Positions 42,381-50,763 of a stretch of DNA of 64,000 nt are shown one piece after another. Position 1 is the first letter of the stretch; each line of letters starts with the position of its first letter. The stretch is from NCBI GenBank assembly GCA_937888905.1, contig CALATA010000010.1, positions 1 through 64,000 on the forward strand, in the 5' to 3' direction. Made by a program: the position numbers and the translations under genes. The DNA comes from Terrimonas sp937888905 (GTDB lineage: Bacteria > Bacteroidota > Bacteroidia > Chitinophagales > Chitinophagaceae). The notes beneath the pieces were generated by a model. That model saw only the letters and a list, made by a program, of their open reading frames with translations, was not told where the DNA came from and searched no databases.

Positions 42381-42880
42381 GAAAGAGCGGAATTGCGTTA
42401 CTGGTTGTGGCCATCCTTGCAACCCTGGTTGCGATGGCCAATATGCTGGAATACTTTTTCGCTTCGAAAGAAAACCTGCGTAAGGTAGAGGGAGTGGTTG
42501 ATCAGGTGTTCACCGAAGCATTCGGCCAGGGTCGCAGGCAGTATACTAAAACGACTATTGTATTTGAGGGTGGAGATAAGTACTGGTTAAGTGATAAGAT
42601 AGATAGGGGAGGATATATTCCGGCAGCAAAAGGAGACAGGTTGAGCTTGTATGTAAAAAGCTGGTATCAATGGCTCTATAACTATAACTGGCGGAGCAAT
42701 ATTTTTTATGTAGAAAAAGAGGGAAAGATGGTTTACAATAATCTCAGTGAGTGGAGGGGAAGTGGCCGGGCGTTTATGATGGTATCCGCCATACTGGCGC
42801 TGCTGCTCTGGCTGATTTATTTTGATGTGGTAAAAAATAAATCCATTTCCAACTTGATTCAACGAAAACAACAACGATAA
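42377..42880 (+). CDS. membrane protein of unknown function within the aromatic operon
   Basis: 167 residues with an N-terminal helix (about 5-25, IALLVVAILATLVAMANML) and a C-terminal helix (about 132-150, AFMMVSAILALLLWLIYF). Between them a soluble domain of about 100 residues (RKVEGVVDQVFTE, YWLSDKIDRGGYIPAAKGD, LYVKSWYQWLYNYN) is probably periplasmic and resembles DUF3592-like proteins only weakly. ATGA overlap with tyrA implies coupled translation. It has no known biosynthetic role. Confidence 0.75.
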   Translation: MRKSGIALLVVAILATLVAMANMLEYFFASKENLRKVEGVVDQVFTEAFGQGRRQYTKTTIVFEGGDKYWLSDKIDRGGYIPAAKGDRLSLYVKSWYQWLYNYNWRSNIFYVEKEGKMVYNNLSEWRGSGRAFMMVSAILALLLWLIYFDVVKNKSISNLIQRKQQR

Positions 42881-42934
42881 AACAATCCGCCGGAGACGAG
42901 CGGTATAATCAATAACTTTACAAACAACAAGTAT

Positions 42935-44023
42935 ATGGACACAGTGCAACAAGCAACAACCTCTCCCGTGCAGGAAGCATGGAATAAAAGACCGCTTATC
43001 ATCAGCGGCCCCTGCAGTGCAGAAACCGAAGAACAGGTGCTCGCCACCGCGCAACGCCTCGCCGCCACTGGCAAGGTAAATATGCTGCGCGCCGGCATCT
43101 GGAAACCCCGTACCAAACCCGGCCTCTTTGAAGGTATCGGCGCCAAAGGTCTTCCCTGGCTGCAACAAGCCAAAAAACTGACCGGTCTGCCGGTAGCAGT
43201 AGAAGTGGCGACCGCTAAACAGGTACAGGACGCGCTCACATTTGACGTGGACGTACTCTGGATCGGCGCCCGTACCACCGTCAACCCTTTCAGCGTACAG
43301 GAAGTAGCCGACGCCCTGCGTGGTGTAGATGTGCCTGTATTGATCAAAAATCCGATCAACCCCGACCTGGAACTTTGGGCCGGTGCCGTGGAGCGTGTGG
43401 CCCGCGCAGGTATCAAAAACATTGGTCTCATTCATCGTGGATTTTCTTCCTACGGTAATACCGAATACCGCAATGCGCCGATGTGGCACCTGGCCATTGA
43501 AATGAAACTGCGTCACCCCGATATGCCGGTGATCAACGATCCTTCGCATATCTGCGGCCGCCGTGATATCCTGCTTGAGGTAATGCAGAAAGCTGTGGAT
43601 CTCGACTATGATGGTCTGATGATCGAAAGTCATATCGATCCCGATAACGCATGGAGCGATGCCAAACAACAGGTAACACCGGAAGTACTGGCTGAAATGC
43701 TCGACACCATTATCTGGAGAAAAGAAGACATCGAATCCGAAGCATTGCACGCGGCATTGGAAAAACTGCGCCAGAAGATCAATCACCTCGATGATGAACT
43801 GCTGCAGATCCTTGCCCAACGCATGAAGATCGCCGAACAGATCGGTGAATACAAAAAAGATAACAATATCACCATCCTGCAAACCAACCGCTGGAATGAG
43901 ATATTGGAAAAAGCTTTCCAGAAAGGCGAGAAAAACGGACTGAGCCATGAGTTCCTTACCCGCTACTTCGACGCCGTACACATGGAAAGTATCAATCACC
44001 AGAAAAAGATCATGGACGCCTGA
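42935..44023 (+). CDS. bifunctional DAHP synthase / chorismate mutase
   Basis: 362 residues. Residues 1-260 form a DAHP synthase of the short KDPG-like type (ISGPCSAETEEQV, LRAGIWKPRTKPG, LIKNPINPD, INDPSHICGRRD with metal and PEP ligands). Residues 270-360 form an AroQ-type chorismate mutase (LRQKINHLDDELLQILAQRM, IAEQIGEYKK). The fusion is typical of Bacteroidota. It catalyses the first shikimate step and makes prephenate for pheA and tyrA. It begins 54 bp after the membrane gene. Symbols vary (aroF/aroG), so none is given. Confidence 0.95.
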   Translation: MDTVQQATTSPVQEAWNKRPLIISGPCSAETEEQVLATAQRLAATGKVNMLRAGIWKPRTKPGLFEGIGAKGLPWLQQAKKLTGLPVAVEVATAKQVQDALTFDVDVLWIGARTTVNPFSVQEVADALRGVDVPVLIKNPINPDLELWAGAVERVARAGIKNIGLIHRGFSSYGNTEYRNAPMWHLAIEMKLRHPDMPVINDPSHICGRRDILLEVMQKAVDLDYDGLMIESHIDPDNAWSDAKQQVTPEVLAEMLDTIIWRKEDIESEALHAALEKLRQKINHLDDELLQILAQRMKIAEQIGEYKKDNNITILQTNRWNEILEKAFQKGEKNGLSHEFLTRYFDAVHMESINHQKKIMDA

Positions 44024-44043
44024 TCCGTTCGTGCCGACGTATA

Positions 44044-45072
44044 ATGAAAAAACTAACTTACCGTTTTTCCGGCGTGCCGGTCGATTATTATCTCGACCAC
44101 AAAGTATCGGCGTTGAAAAAGATCACGGATAGCAAACATTCCGTTCTCATCACCGATCAGCATATCTATGACGCACATCCCGCGATTTTCAAAGGATGGA
44201 ACACCATTGTGCTGCGCGCGGGCGAAGCTTATAAAGTACAGGCCACCGTTGATGAAGTAGTGGAACAACTCATTGCCATGGGCGCCGATCGCAAGACCAC
44301 ATTGGTTGGTATCGGCGGTGGTGTGGTAACGGATCTTACGGGTTATATCGCTTCGGTATATATGCGCGGTATCCGTTTTGGTTTTGTGCCCACCTCGGTG
44401 CTCGCACTCGTAGATGCATCGATCGGCGGCAAAAATGGTATCGATGTAGGCGTGTACAAAAACATGGTCGGCATTATCCGCCAGCCGTCGTTCCTGTTGC
44501 ACGATCTGCAATTGCTGCGCACACTACCGGTTGCCGAGTGGCAGAACGGTTTTGCAGAGATCATCAAACACGCCTGTATCAAAGATGCCGGACTATTCCG
44601 TCAGTTGCAGGCCGGTTCACTCGAAGAACTGGTTGCCAATCCGAAAAAAGCGGCGGCGCTGATTGAAAGAAATGTGCGCATCAAATCGGAGGTGGTACGC
44701 CGTGATGAAACGGAACAGGGCGAACGCAAGCTGCTCAACTTCGGACATACACTCGGGCACGCACTCGAAAATCAATATGAACTGTCGCATGGTCAGGCTG
44801 TGTCCATTGGTATGACGTATGCGTGTCATTTGTCTGCAAAACTCAAGGGGTTTAAAGACACGGGAAAAGTAGTGCGCCTGCTTGAACAGTATGGTCTTCC
44901 AACCTACGCTGCTTTCGATGCAGACAAAGCCCTGGAAGTACTGACGATGGATAAAAAGCGCGAACGGAAACAGATGAATTATATTTTATTGGAAAAGATC
45001 GGCCGCGGTGTGATTGAAGCCATACCTGTTGCGCGGCTCGGTAAAATGATAAGAAGTTTGCAGGAACTCTGA
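44044..45072 (+). CDS. aroB: 3-dehydroquinate synthase
   Basis: 342 residues. The NAD-binding turn is GIGGGVVTDLTGYIAS, and the substrate/metal motifs are VDASIGGKNGIDVG, EIIKHACIKD, LLNFGHTLGHALE and LSHGQAVSIGM. It cyclizes DAHP to 3-dehydroquinate using Zn2+ or Co2+ and NAD. It lies 20 bp after the DAHP synthase and 15 bp before aroA. Family length is slightly shorter than the usual 360. Confidence 0.95.
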   Translation: MKKLTYRFSGVPVDYYLDHKVSALKKITDSKHSVLITDQHIYDAHPAIFKGWNTIVLRAGEAYKVQATVDEVVEQLIAMGADRKTTLVGIGGGVVTDLTGYIASVYMRGIRFGFVPTSVLALVDASIGGKNGIDVGVYKNMVGIIRQPSFLLHDLQLLRTLPVAEWQNGFAEIIKHACIKDAGLFRQLQAGSLEELVANPKKAAALIERNVRIKSEVVRRDETEQGERKLLNFGHTLGHALENQYELSHGQAVSIGMTYACHLSAKLKGFKDTGKVVRLLEQYGLPTYAAFDADKALEVLTMDKKRERKQMNYILLEKIGRGVIEAIPVARLGKMIRSLQEL

Positions 45073-45087
45073 TCCTGTGATAACGAC

Positions 45088-46377
45088 ATGAAGAAAACGA
45101 TTCATCCTTCACAACTGAAAGGTGTTATTCAATCGCCCGCCTCAAAGAGTTCGATGCAGCGTGCATGCGCGGCGGCTTTATTGCATAAAGGCATTTCCTT
45201 TATTCATAATCCCGGACATAGCAACGATGATAAAGCGGCACTGGATATCATTGGCCGTCTGGGTGCTATTATTGAAAAGATCGATGAGGATACGTTGCGT
45301 GTAACCAGCAAAGGTGTTGAGCCCGTCAGCGGTGCTATTGATTGTGGTGAAAGCGGATTGAGCATTCGTATGTTCACGCCGCTGGCAGCGTTGAGTAAAG
45401 AAATTGTTACCATTAATGGCAGCGGCAGCCTGGTTACGCGTCCAATGCATTTCTTTGATGAAATATTACCGGCGCTCGGCGTGGAAGTATCCAGTGAAGG
45501 CGGCTACCTGCCGCTTAAGGTAAAAGGTCCGTTGAAACCGGTGGATATTGAGGTGGATGGTTCATTGAGTTCGCAATTCCTTACCGGTCTGCTGATGGCT
45601 TATTCGGCCGCGGGCGCATCGGGTGTGGAAATACGTGTCCGCGATCTGAAAAGCAAACCTTATATCGATCTTACGCTGGAGGTGATGAAGCAGTTTGGTA
45701 TGGCCATGCCGGAGAATAACGGATATACGGTATTCCATTTCCCCGAAAAAAAACACAGCACCGAAGAGCGTGATATACATTATACCGTAGAAGGCGACTG
45801 GAGCGGTGCTGCCTTTTTGTTGGTAGCCGGTGCCATTGCCGGACCGTTGCTGGTGCGTGGTCTCGACCTGCAATCGGCACAGGCAGACAGAAAGATCATG
45901 GAAGCGCTCGAAGCCTGTGGTGCGGGAATGGCGGTGGAAGCCAAAGGTATCCGCCTGGTGCCTGCTTCGCTGAAAGCATTTACCTTTGATGCCACGGATT
46001 GCCCCGATTTGTTTCCGCCATTGGTAGCATTAGCGGCTTATTGCGAAGGCACCACACAGATCAGTGGTGTATCGCGGTTGGCGCATAAGGAGAGTAACAG
46101 AGGCCTTACCTTGCAGGAAGAGTTTGCCAAAATGGGCGTTACGATCCGCCTCGAAGGAGATCTGATGTTTATTGAAGGCGGTAAGGGCGTGAAAGGAGCG
46201 AAGGTGCATTCGCGTCACGATCATCGCATTGCCATGGCTTGCGCCGTTGCGGCCTTGCGCGCTGAAGCACCCGTATCAATCGAAGAAGCCCAGGCCGTTA
46301 ATAAATCTTATCCCGATTTTTACCGCGATCTGGAGCTGATGGGAGCAACGGTGCGAGGGATTAATTTGATGATTTGA
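45088..46377 (+). CDS. aroA: 3-phosphoshikimate 1-carboxyvinyltransferase (EPSP synthase)
   Basis: 429 residues with the six-fold inverse barrel. S3P-binding SPASKSSMQRACAA, the SLSSQFLTGLLMAY loop and DHRIAMACAVAAL are visible. The loop that is LGNAGTxxRP in class I enzymes reads CGESGLSIRMF, so the glyphosate-proximal residues differ. It joins phosphoshikimate and PEP. It follows aroB closely. AT-rich repeats separate it from aroC. Confidence 0.94.
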   Translation: MKKTIHPSQLKGVIQSPASKSSMQRACAAALLHKGISFIHNPGHSNDDKAALDIIGRLGAIIEKIDEDTLRVTSKGVEPVSGAIDCGESGLSIRMFTPLAALSKEIVTINGSGSLVTRPMHFFDEILPALGVEVSSEGGYLPLKVKGPLKPVDIEVDGSLSSQFLTGLLMAYSAAGASGVEIRVRDLKSKPYIDLTLEVMKQFGMAMPENNGYTVFHFPEKKHSTEERDIHYTVEGDWSGAAFLLVAGAIAGPLLVRGLDLQSAQADRKIMEALEACGAGMAVEAKGIRLVPASLKAFTFDATDCPDLFPPLVALAAYCEGTTQISGVSRLAHKESNRGLTLQEEFAKMGVTIRLEGDLMFIEGGKGVKGAKVHSRHDHRIAMACAVAALRAEAPVSIEEAQAVNKSYPDFYRDLELMGATVRGINLMI

Positions 46378-46493
46378 TAATTTGAAGATTAGGTAATAGG
46401 TAGTAAGTAGTAAGTAGTAAGTAGTAAGTAAACACCTATTCACCATTGACGATTCACGATTCACCATTCACTATTCACAATTGACTATTCACT
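46370..46493. repeat. AT-rich word repeats between aroA and aroC
   Basis: A GATTTGATAATTTGAAGATT word (46370-46389) is followed by four direct copies of TAGTAAG (46401-46428). Inverted-orientation words of the CACCATTGACGATTCACGATT family run to the aroC start. Confidence 0.7.
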
Positions 46494-47507
46494 ATGAACT
46501 CTTTCGGTCGTTTATTCCGGGTACAAATATTTGGCGAATCGCACGGCGAATCGGTAGGCATTGTTGTCGATGGTTGTCCTGCCGGTCTGCCACTGACCGC
46601 AGAAGATCTGCTGGCTGATCTTGAGCGCCGCAAAGGTGGTCAGCAGAAAGGCACTACGCCAAGACAGGAAGCTGATTTTCCTTTTTTCAAAAGCGGTTTA
46701 TTCAACGGGCATACGACCGGCGCACCGATCAGTATTTTCTTTGAAAACAACAATACCCGCAGCGCGGATTACGAAAAGCAACGCAGCTTTCCCCGGCCGG
46801 GCCATGCCGATATGGTGGCGCGGCAAAAATTTGGCGGATTTGAAGATTACCGCGGCGGCGGACATTTCAGCGCACGACTCACCACCGGATTGGTGGCCGC
46901 GGGCGCTATCGCTAAAAAACTAATGAGTACCATTACCGGTGGTGAAAATATTTCTATCACCGCTGCCATTGCTGAGATCGGCGGTGAGGCAGACCAGGAA
47001 AAAGGTTTGCAAAAAGCCATCGATGCAAAAGATTCGATCGGTGGTATCGTCGAATGCCGGGTGACCGGTTTGCCGGCCGGATTGGGAGAACCTTTTTTCG
47101 ATTCGGTAGAATCCCTGTGGTCGCATATCCTGTTCGCTATTCCTGCAGTAAAAGGGGTTGAGTTCGGGAGCGGATTTGCGGCGGCAAAAATGTTCGGCTC
47201 GCAGCACAACGATGCCATTGAGGATATGTCGGGCAAAACAACAACAAATCATGCCGGCGGTATCGTGGGCGGTATTACCAACGGCAACGAACTGGTGTGC
47301 CGGCTGGCGATCAAACCAACGGCCTCCACACCCAAACAACAGGAAAGTCTTAATTGGGATACCCAACAAATTGAACATTTTTCTGTTAAAGGACGACACG
47401 ATCTTTGTGTTGCATTGCGTGCGCCGGTAATTGTGGAAGCAGCTACGGCCATTGTACTGGCAGACCTTTTGCTGCTCGAACAACATCTTCATCGCGTGGT
47501 GCGCTAA
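46494..47507 (+). CDS. aroC: chorismate synthase
   Basis: 337 residues. FMN-binding and signature motifs: FGESHGESVGIVVDGCPAG near the N terminus, RRKGGQQKGTTPRQEAD, FPRPGHADMVARQKFGG, YRGGGHFSARLTTGLVAAGA, and NHAGGIVGGITNG. It makes chorismate from EPSP with reduced FMN. A 116-bp repeat-filled gap separates it from aroA, so it may have separate control or form the operon's end. Confidence 0.96.
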   Translation: MNSFGRLFRVQIFGESHGESVGIVVDGCPAGLPLTAEDLLADLERRKGGQQKGTTPRQEADFPFFKSGLFNGHTTGAPISIFFENNNTRSADYEKQRSFPRPGHADMVARQKFGGFEDYRGGGHFSARLTTGLVAAGAIAKKLMSTITGGENISITAAIAEIGGEADQEKGLQKAIDAKDSIGGIVECRVTGLPAGLGEPFFDSVESLWSHILFAIPAVKGVEFGSGFAAAKMFGSQHNDAIEDMSGKTTTNHAGGIVGGITNGNELVCRLAIKPTASTPKQQESLNWDTQQIEHFSVKGRHDLCVALRAPVIVEAATAIVLADLLLLEQHLHRVVR

Positions 47508-47531
47508 ACATTAAACTACTAACGATCTACT

Positions 47532-47837
47532 ATGCCTGTAATTTACCATATCACCAGTGCCGCCATATGGCAGGAAGCACAGCAACAAGGACAATACGAA
47601 GCTACTTCGCTCAAAGAAGAAGGATTTATTCATTGCAGCGAAGAACGGCAGCTCGCCGGTGTGCTCGACCGGTATTTTATCGGTAAAACAGACCTGGTGA
47701 AACTGATCATCGATACCGACAAACTCACCAGCCGTTATGTGCAGGAGTGGTCGCCTTCTGTGCAGGATACATTTCCTCATATTTACGGTCCCATCAACCT
47801 CGATGCGGTGATCGGTACGGAAACTATTACTCCTTAA
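47532..47837 (+). CDS. DUF952 domain protein
   Basis: 101 residues. The DUF952 features are YHITSAAIWQEA, GFIHCSEERQL and the C-terminal HIYGPINLDAVI. Such small cytoplasmic proteins are found in many bacteria and have no assigned reaction, though the fold is related to ADP-ribosyl transferase-like proteins. It lies 24 bp after aroC and 9 bp before the next gene, so the three are probably co-transcribed. Confidence 0.85.
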   Translation: MPVIYHITSAAIWQEAQQQGQYEATSLKEEGFIHCSEERQLAGVLDRYFIGKTDLVKLIIDTDKLTSRYVQEWSPSVQDTFPHIYGPINLDAVIGTETITP

Positions 47838-47846
47838 TACCTTTTC

Positions 47847-48146
47847 ATGCATCAGTATATCGTCAATGCTTCAATCCAGATATTGCCCATCGTGCAAGAC
47901 AAACATGCTTACGAGTGGGTGGACGAGGCCATTGAGGTGATCCGCGGATCAGGTGTGCGGTATGAAGTGGGCCCTTTTGCCACTGTGCTGGAAGGAACGT
48001 ACGAAGAAGTGACAGCGGTGATCGGTAAAGTGAATGAATTTCTTTACGAGCGCGGATGTGCTGAATGGATCAGCAGTATTCAATTGCAGATCCGGAGTGG
48101 CGGTGATATAACCGGCGAATCCAAAACGGCCAAATTCAAACAATAA
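47847..48146 (+). CDS. thiamine-binding (MTH1187/DUF77) family protein
   Basis: 99 residues. ASIQILPIVQDKHAYEWVDE, GVRYEVGPFATVLEG and IQLQIRSGGD match the MTH1187/YqgV family, a ferredoxin-like fold that binds thiamin or its pyrimidine in some members. It is cytoplasmic. It may relate to the thiamin receptor at the window start only by substrate; no genetic link is visible. Confidence 0.85.
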   Translation: MHQYIVNASIQILPIVQDKHAYEWVDEAIEVIRGSGVRYEVGPFATVLEGTYEEVTAVIGKVNEFLYERGCAEWISSIQLQIRSGGDITGESKTAKFKQ

Positions 48147-48166
48147 GTAATCATCCACTTATTCGC

Positions 48167-48913
48167 TTATTTCCCTTTTTTACTTTTGAATTTAACTGGT
48201 GCCAATTGTGTAAAAGGGATGTCGAGTAGTTCATAGCGCGTGGCATCCGGCAATGAATAATGCCACCATTCCGTCTCCAACGCTTTAAATCCATATTTCT
48301 CCATCGTGGTGCGCAACAACAGGCGGTCCTGCAAAATTTCTTCCGGCAGTCCCTGGAACGCATGGTGGGCCGTATCGCTGAAATGATCGAAGCCCGTACC
48401 CATGTCTACTTCTTTTTTAGTTTTCAGGTAAATAAGTGTGAGATCGACAGCCGTGCCACGGTTATGTCCGCTTCCGCGGGCCGGATTGGCAACATACCGA
48501 TCGTCTTTGATGAGTTCCCAGAATTTCACCGTCACCGCATAAGGACGATAAGCGTCCCATATTTTCAGCCCGTAACCTTTTTCTGCCAGTTCCTTTTGTA
48601 CATTTTGTAAGGCAAGGGCAGCTTTTTTACGCAGAAAAGCCTGTCGCGTACCAACAGGATAAAGCGGACGCTTCACGAAATTGTTATGCGTTGCATATCG
48701 AAGATCATAGAGAATGGAAGGAATAATACTTTTGAGCTCAACCATTTCTTTCTCCGGATCGTCCTGTATCTGCCGATGGTAGACGTTTAACTTTCGCGTA
48801 ACATCTGGTGGCGGGATACTGTCCTGCGCAGCCAGCGAAAGGGTAAAAAATGTTGATAAAACAATCGCTATAAAACCGCAACCGACAATTCTATTTGGTA
48901 GTTTGAAATACAT
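48167..48913 (-). CDS. VanX/DdpX-like D-Ala-D-Ala dipeptidase
   Basis: 248 residues with an N-terminal signal (about 1-29, ending in LAAQ). Peptidase M15D motifs are DAYRPYAVTVKFW, the Zn2+ motif SGHNRGTAVDLTL (His and Asp) and EWWHY with catalytic Glu and Zn His. It should hydrolyse D-Ala-D-Ala in the periplasm and recycle D-alanine; vancomycin-resistance clustering is absent. It is convergent with the preceding gene and divergent from the L,D-transpeptidase. Confidence 0.93.
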   Translation of the reverse strand: MYFKLPNRIVGCGFIAIVLSTFFTLSLAAQDSIPPPDVTRKLNVYHRQIQDDPEKEMVELKSIIPSILYDLRYATHNNFVKRPLYPVGTRQAFLRKKAALALQNVQKELAEKGYGLKIWDAYRPYAVTVKFWELIKDDRYVANPARGSGHNRGTAVDLTLIYLKTKKEVDMGTGFDHFSDTAHHAFQGLPEEILQDRLLLRTTMEKYGFKALETEWWHYSLPDATRYELLDIPFTQLAPVKFKSKKGK

Positions 48914-48981
48914 AGACTGTAAGTTACCAAATCCCTGCCAGGCTTATCGTTTTTGTGCCATCATATAACCTGTCCTGAATT

Positions 48982-50655
48982 ATGACACGTATCCTGATTA
49001 TTGCTTCGCTTTTGTTGCTGGCAGCCTGTGGCAGCGACACGCCGCCTCCGTCTACCGAAATCACAAGTTCGCCCGAAGAAATGAAGGAGAAGACCACGGC
49101 CTATATCCGTGAGTCGCTCGATTATGCCGGTAAGCACGACGGTGTATTGAATGATAGTTTCCGTTTGTGGCAGTCGGCGATGCTGCCGGCTTTGTATGAA
49201 ACATCGGGTTATGGGATGTTGTGGTCTGATCCTGAAAAACGCAAGCCGATCGCTGATTCCATGTTGCAGTTTATACGCCATGCAAAATATCACGCTTTAT
49301 TACCGGAAGATTATCATTTGAATGAATTGCAGTTGATCGACAGCTTATACCGTGCCGATTCGCTGAGCGAAGGGGCGCGCAGAGACGCCGCATTGCTCGG
49401 GCGCGCGGATATATTATTGAGTGATGCCTTTGTACGGATGGTCAATCACCTGCGTTGGGGCCGATTGCCTGACGACAGTGTTTCGCAGCGGGTGGCGGCA
49501 CCGACTGCAGCCTTTTATGCGGAACAATGGCAAAAGTTCCAGCGCGAAGGCAGCCTGTCGCGTCTGGCCACGGAACTCGAACCGGCAGATACCGTTTACC
49601 GTGCATTTAAAAAAGCCTTGCAACGTTTCCTCGACGAATCGGACCAGCGGGTATTCACGGAAGTGCCGCTTCCGGGAAAAAACACGGACTCGGCCACGTT
49701 GAGGCGGCAATTGGTGTTGCGCCTGCAGGAAGAAGACTGGCTGGCCAGTGAAAATCCAGATCCTGATTCGGCAACGCTGGCCGCAGCAGTTAAACGTTTC
49801 CAGGAAAGTAAGGGTTTGACGGCCGATGGTGTGGCGGGCAGTGGCACGATCCGCATGCTCAACCTGACCGACGGCGAGAAATTCATCCGTGCCGCCATGG
49901 CAGCGGACCGCTACAAATTATTGCCGTCCAAAATGCCGGAGCGTTATCTCTGGGTAAACCTGCCTTCCTATTACATGCGGCTGATCGAAAACGACAGCGT
50001 GAAGCTGGTGTCGAAAATCATCTGTGGTCGCCAGAAAACGCGGACGCCTTTGCTCAACAGTTCCATCTCCGAAATGATCACTTATCCGCAATGGACCGTA
50101 CCTACCAGCATTATTGTGAAAGAAATGCTGCCCGCCGCCAAGAGGGATCCCGGATATTTCGCCAAGAAGGGTTTCAGCCTGCTCGACAGCGAGGGCAACG
50201 AGGTGGATCCGTATTCGGTGGAATGGTCAAAATACAGCAAAGGCATTCCTTACCGCGTGGTGCAGGGGAGTGGCGATGCCAATGCGCTGGGAATTATGAA
50301 ATTCAATTTTGGGAATAAATATGCGGTGTATCTGCATGATACCAACCAGCGCTCGTTGTTCGGGCTCACTTCAAGATCGCTGAGCCACGGCTGTGTACGG
50401 GTGCAAAGCTGGGAAGGGCTGATGTGGGATATCCTGAAGCACGACAGCATGCAGGCCAATTCGGGGCGCTACGTGCCGGCAGACAGTGTCCGCAGCTGGC
50501 TTGGCCGCAAGGAAAAGAAAGTAATCACGGTCCGCAACCGGCTGCCGCTGTACATCCGCTACTTTACCTGCGAGGCCAAAGACGGAAAACTGATGTTTTA
50601 TGATGATATCTACGGCGAAGACGCGCGGATACGGCCTTTGTACGCCAGAAAATGA
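48982..50655 (+). CDS. L,D-transpeptidase, YcbB type
   Basis: 557 residues with a lipoprotein-like signal (LLAACGSD, Cys near 16). An N-terminal scaffold domain of the YcbB kind (LLPEDYHLNELQLIDSL, HLRWGRL) leads to a peptidoglycan-binding domain (about 265-295, VKRFQESKGLTADGVAGSGT). The YkuD catalytic domain has LHDTNQRSLFG and the Cys motif SRSLSHGCVRVQ. It makes 3-3 cross-links or attaches lipoproteins to peptidoglycan. Its neighbour is a divergent D-Ala-D-Ala dipeptidase. Confidence 0.94.
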   Translation: MTRILIIASLLLLAACGSDTPPPSTEITSSPEEMKEKTTAYIRESLDYAGKHDGVLNDSFRLWQSAMLPALYETSGYGMLWSDPEKRKPIADSMLQFIRHAKYHALLPEDYHLNELQLIDSLYRADSLSEGARRDAALLGRADILLSDAFVRMVNHLRWGRLPDDSVSQRVAAPTAAFYAEQWQKFQREGSLSRLATELEPADTVYRAFKKALQRFLDESDQRVFTEVPLPGKNTDSATLRRQLVLRLQEEDWLASENPDPDSATLAAAVKRFQESKGLTADGVAGSGTIRMLNLTDGEKFIRAAMAADRYKLLPSKMPERYLWVNLPSYYMRLIENDSVKLVSKIICGRQKTRTPLLNSSISEMITYPQWTVPTSIIVKEMLPAAKRDPGYFAKKGFSLLDSEGNEVDPYSVEWSKYSKGIPYRVVQGSGDANALGIMKFNFGNKYAVYLHDTNQRSLFGLTSRSLSHGCVRVQSWEGLMWDILKHDSMQANSGRYVPADSVRSWLGRKEKKVITVRNRLPLYIRYFTCEAKDGKLMFYDDIYGEDARIRPLYARK

Positions 50656-50736
50656 GATTCGGGAGGGCGGATAACGGCACATTAAAAATCAGTTCATAAA
50701 TAATTAAAATTATTTTAGGATATTGAACTTACCGAT

Positions 50737-50744
50737 TACTTTTG
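50737..50744 (+). promoter_or_regulatory. -7 box TACTTTTG of the OmpA-family gene
   Basis: An exact TAnnTTTG match with a 19-nt AT-rich leader before the ATG at 50764. Confidence 0.65.
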
Positions 50745-50763
50745 TTTTGATTATAACTAAACT

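Noticed and set aside
42587..43999. 470-codon open frame on the minus strand
   Set aside because: It lies antisense to the well-supported DAHP synthase-chorismate mutase and the preceding gene, and its translation has no known domain. It results from codon bias of the sense genes.
46401..46428. Possible CRISPR-like array
   Set aside because: Four direct copies of 7 bp without spacers; a simple tandem repeat.
48147..48166. Terminator between 48146 and 48167
   Set aside because: Only a weak TAAGTAA/TTATTCGCTTA similarity and no stable stem.
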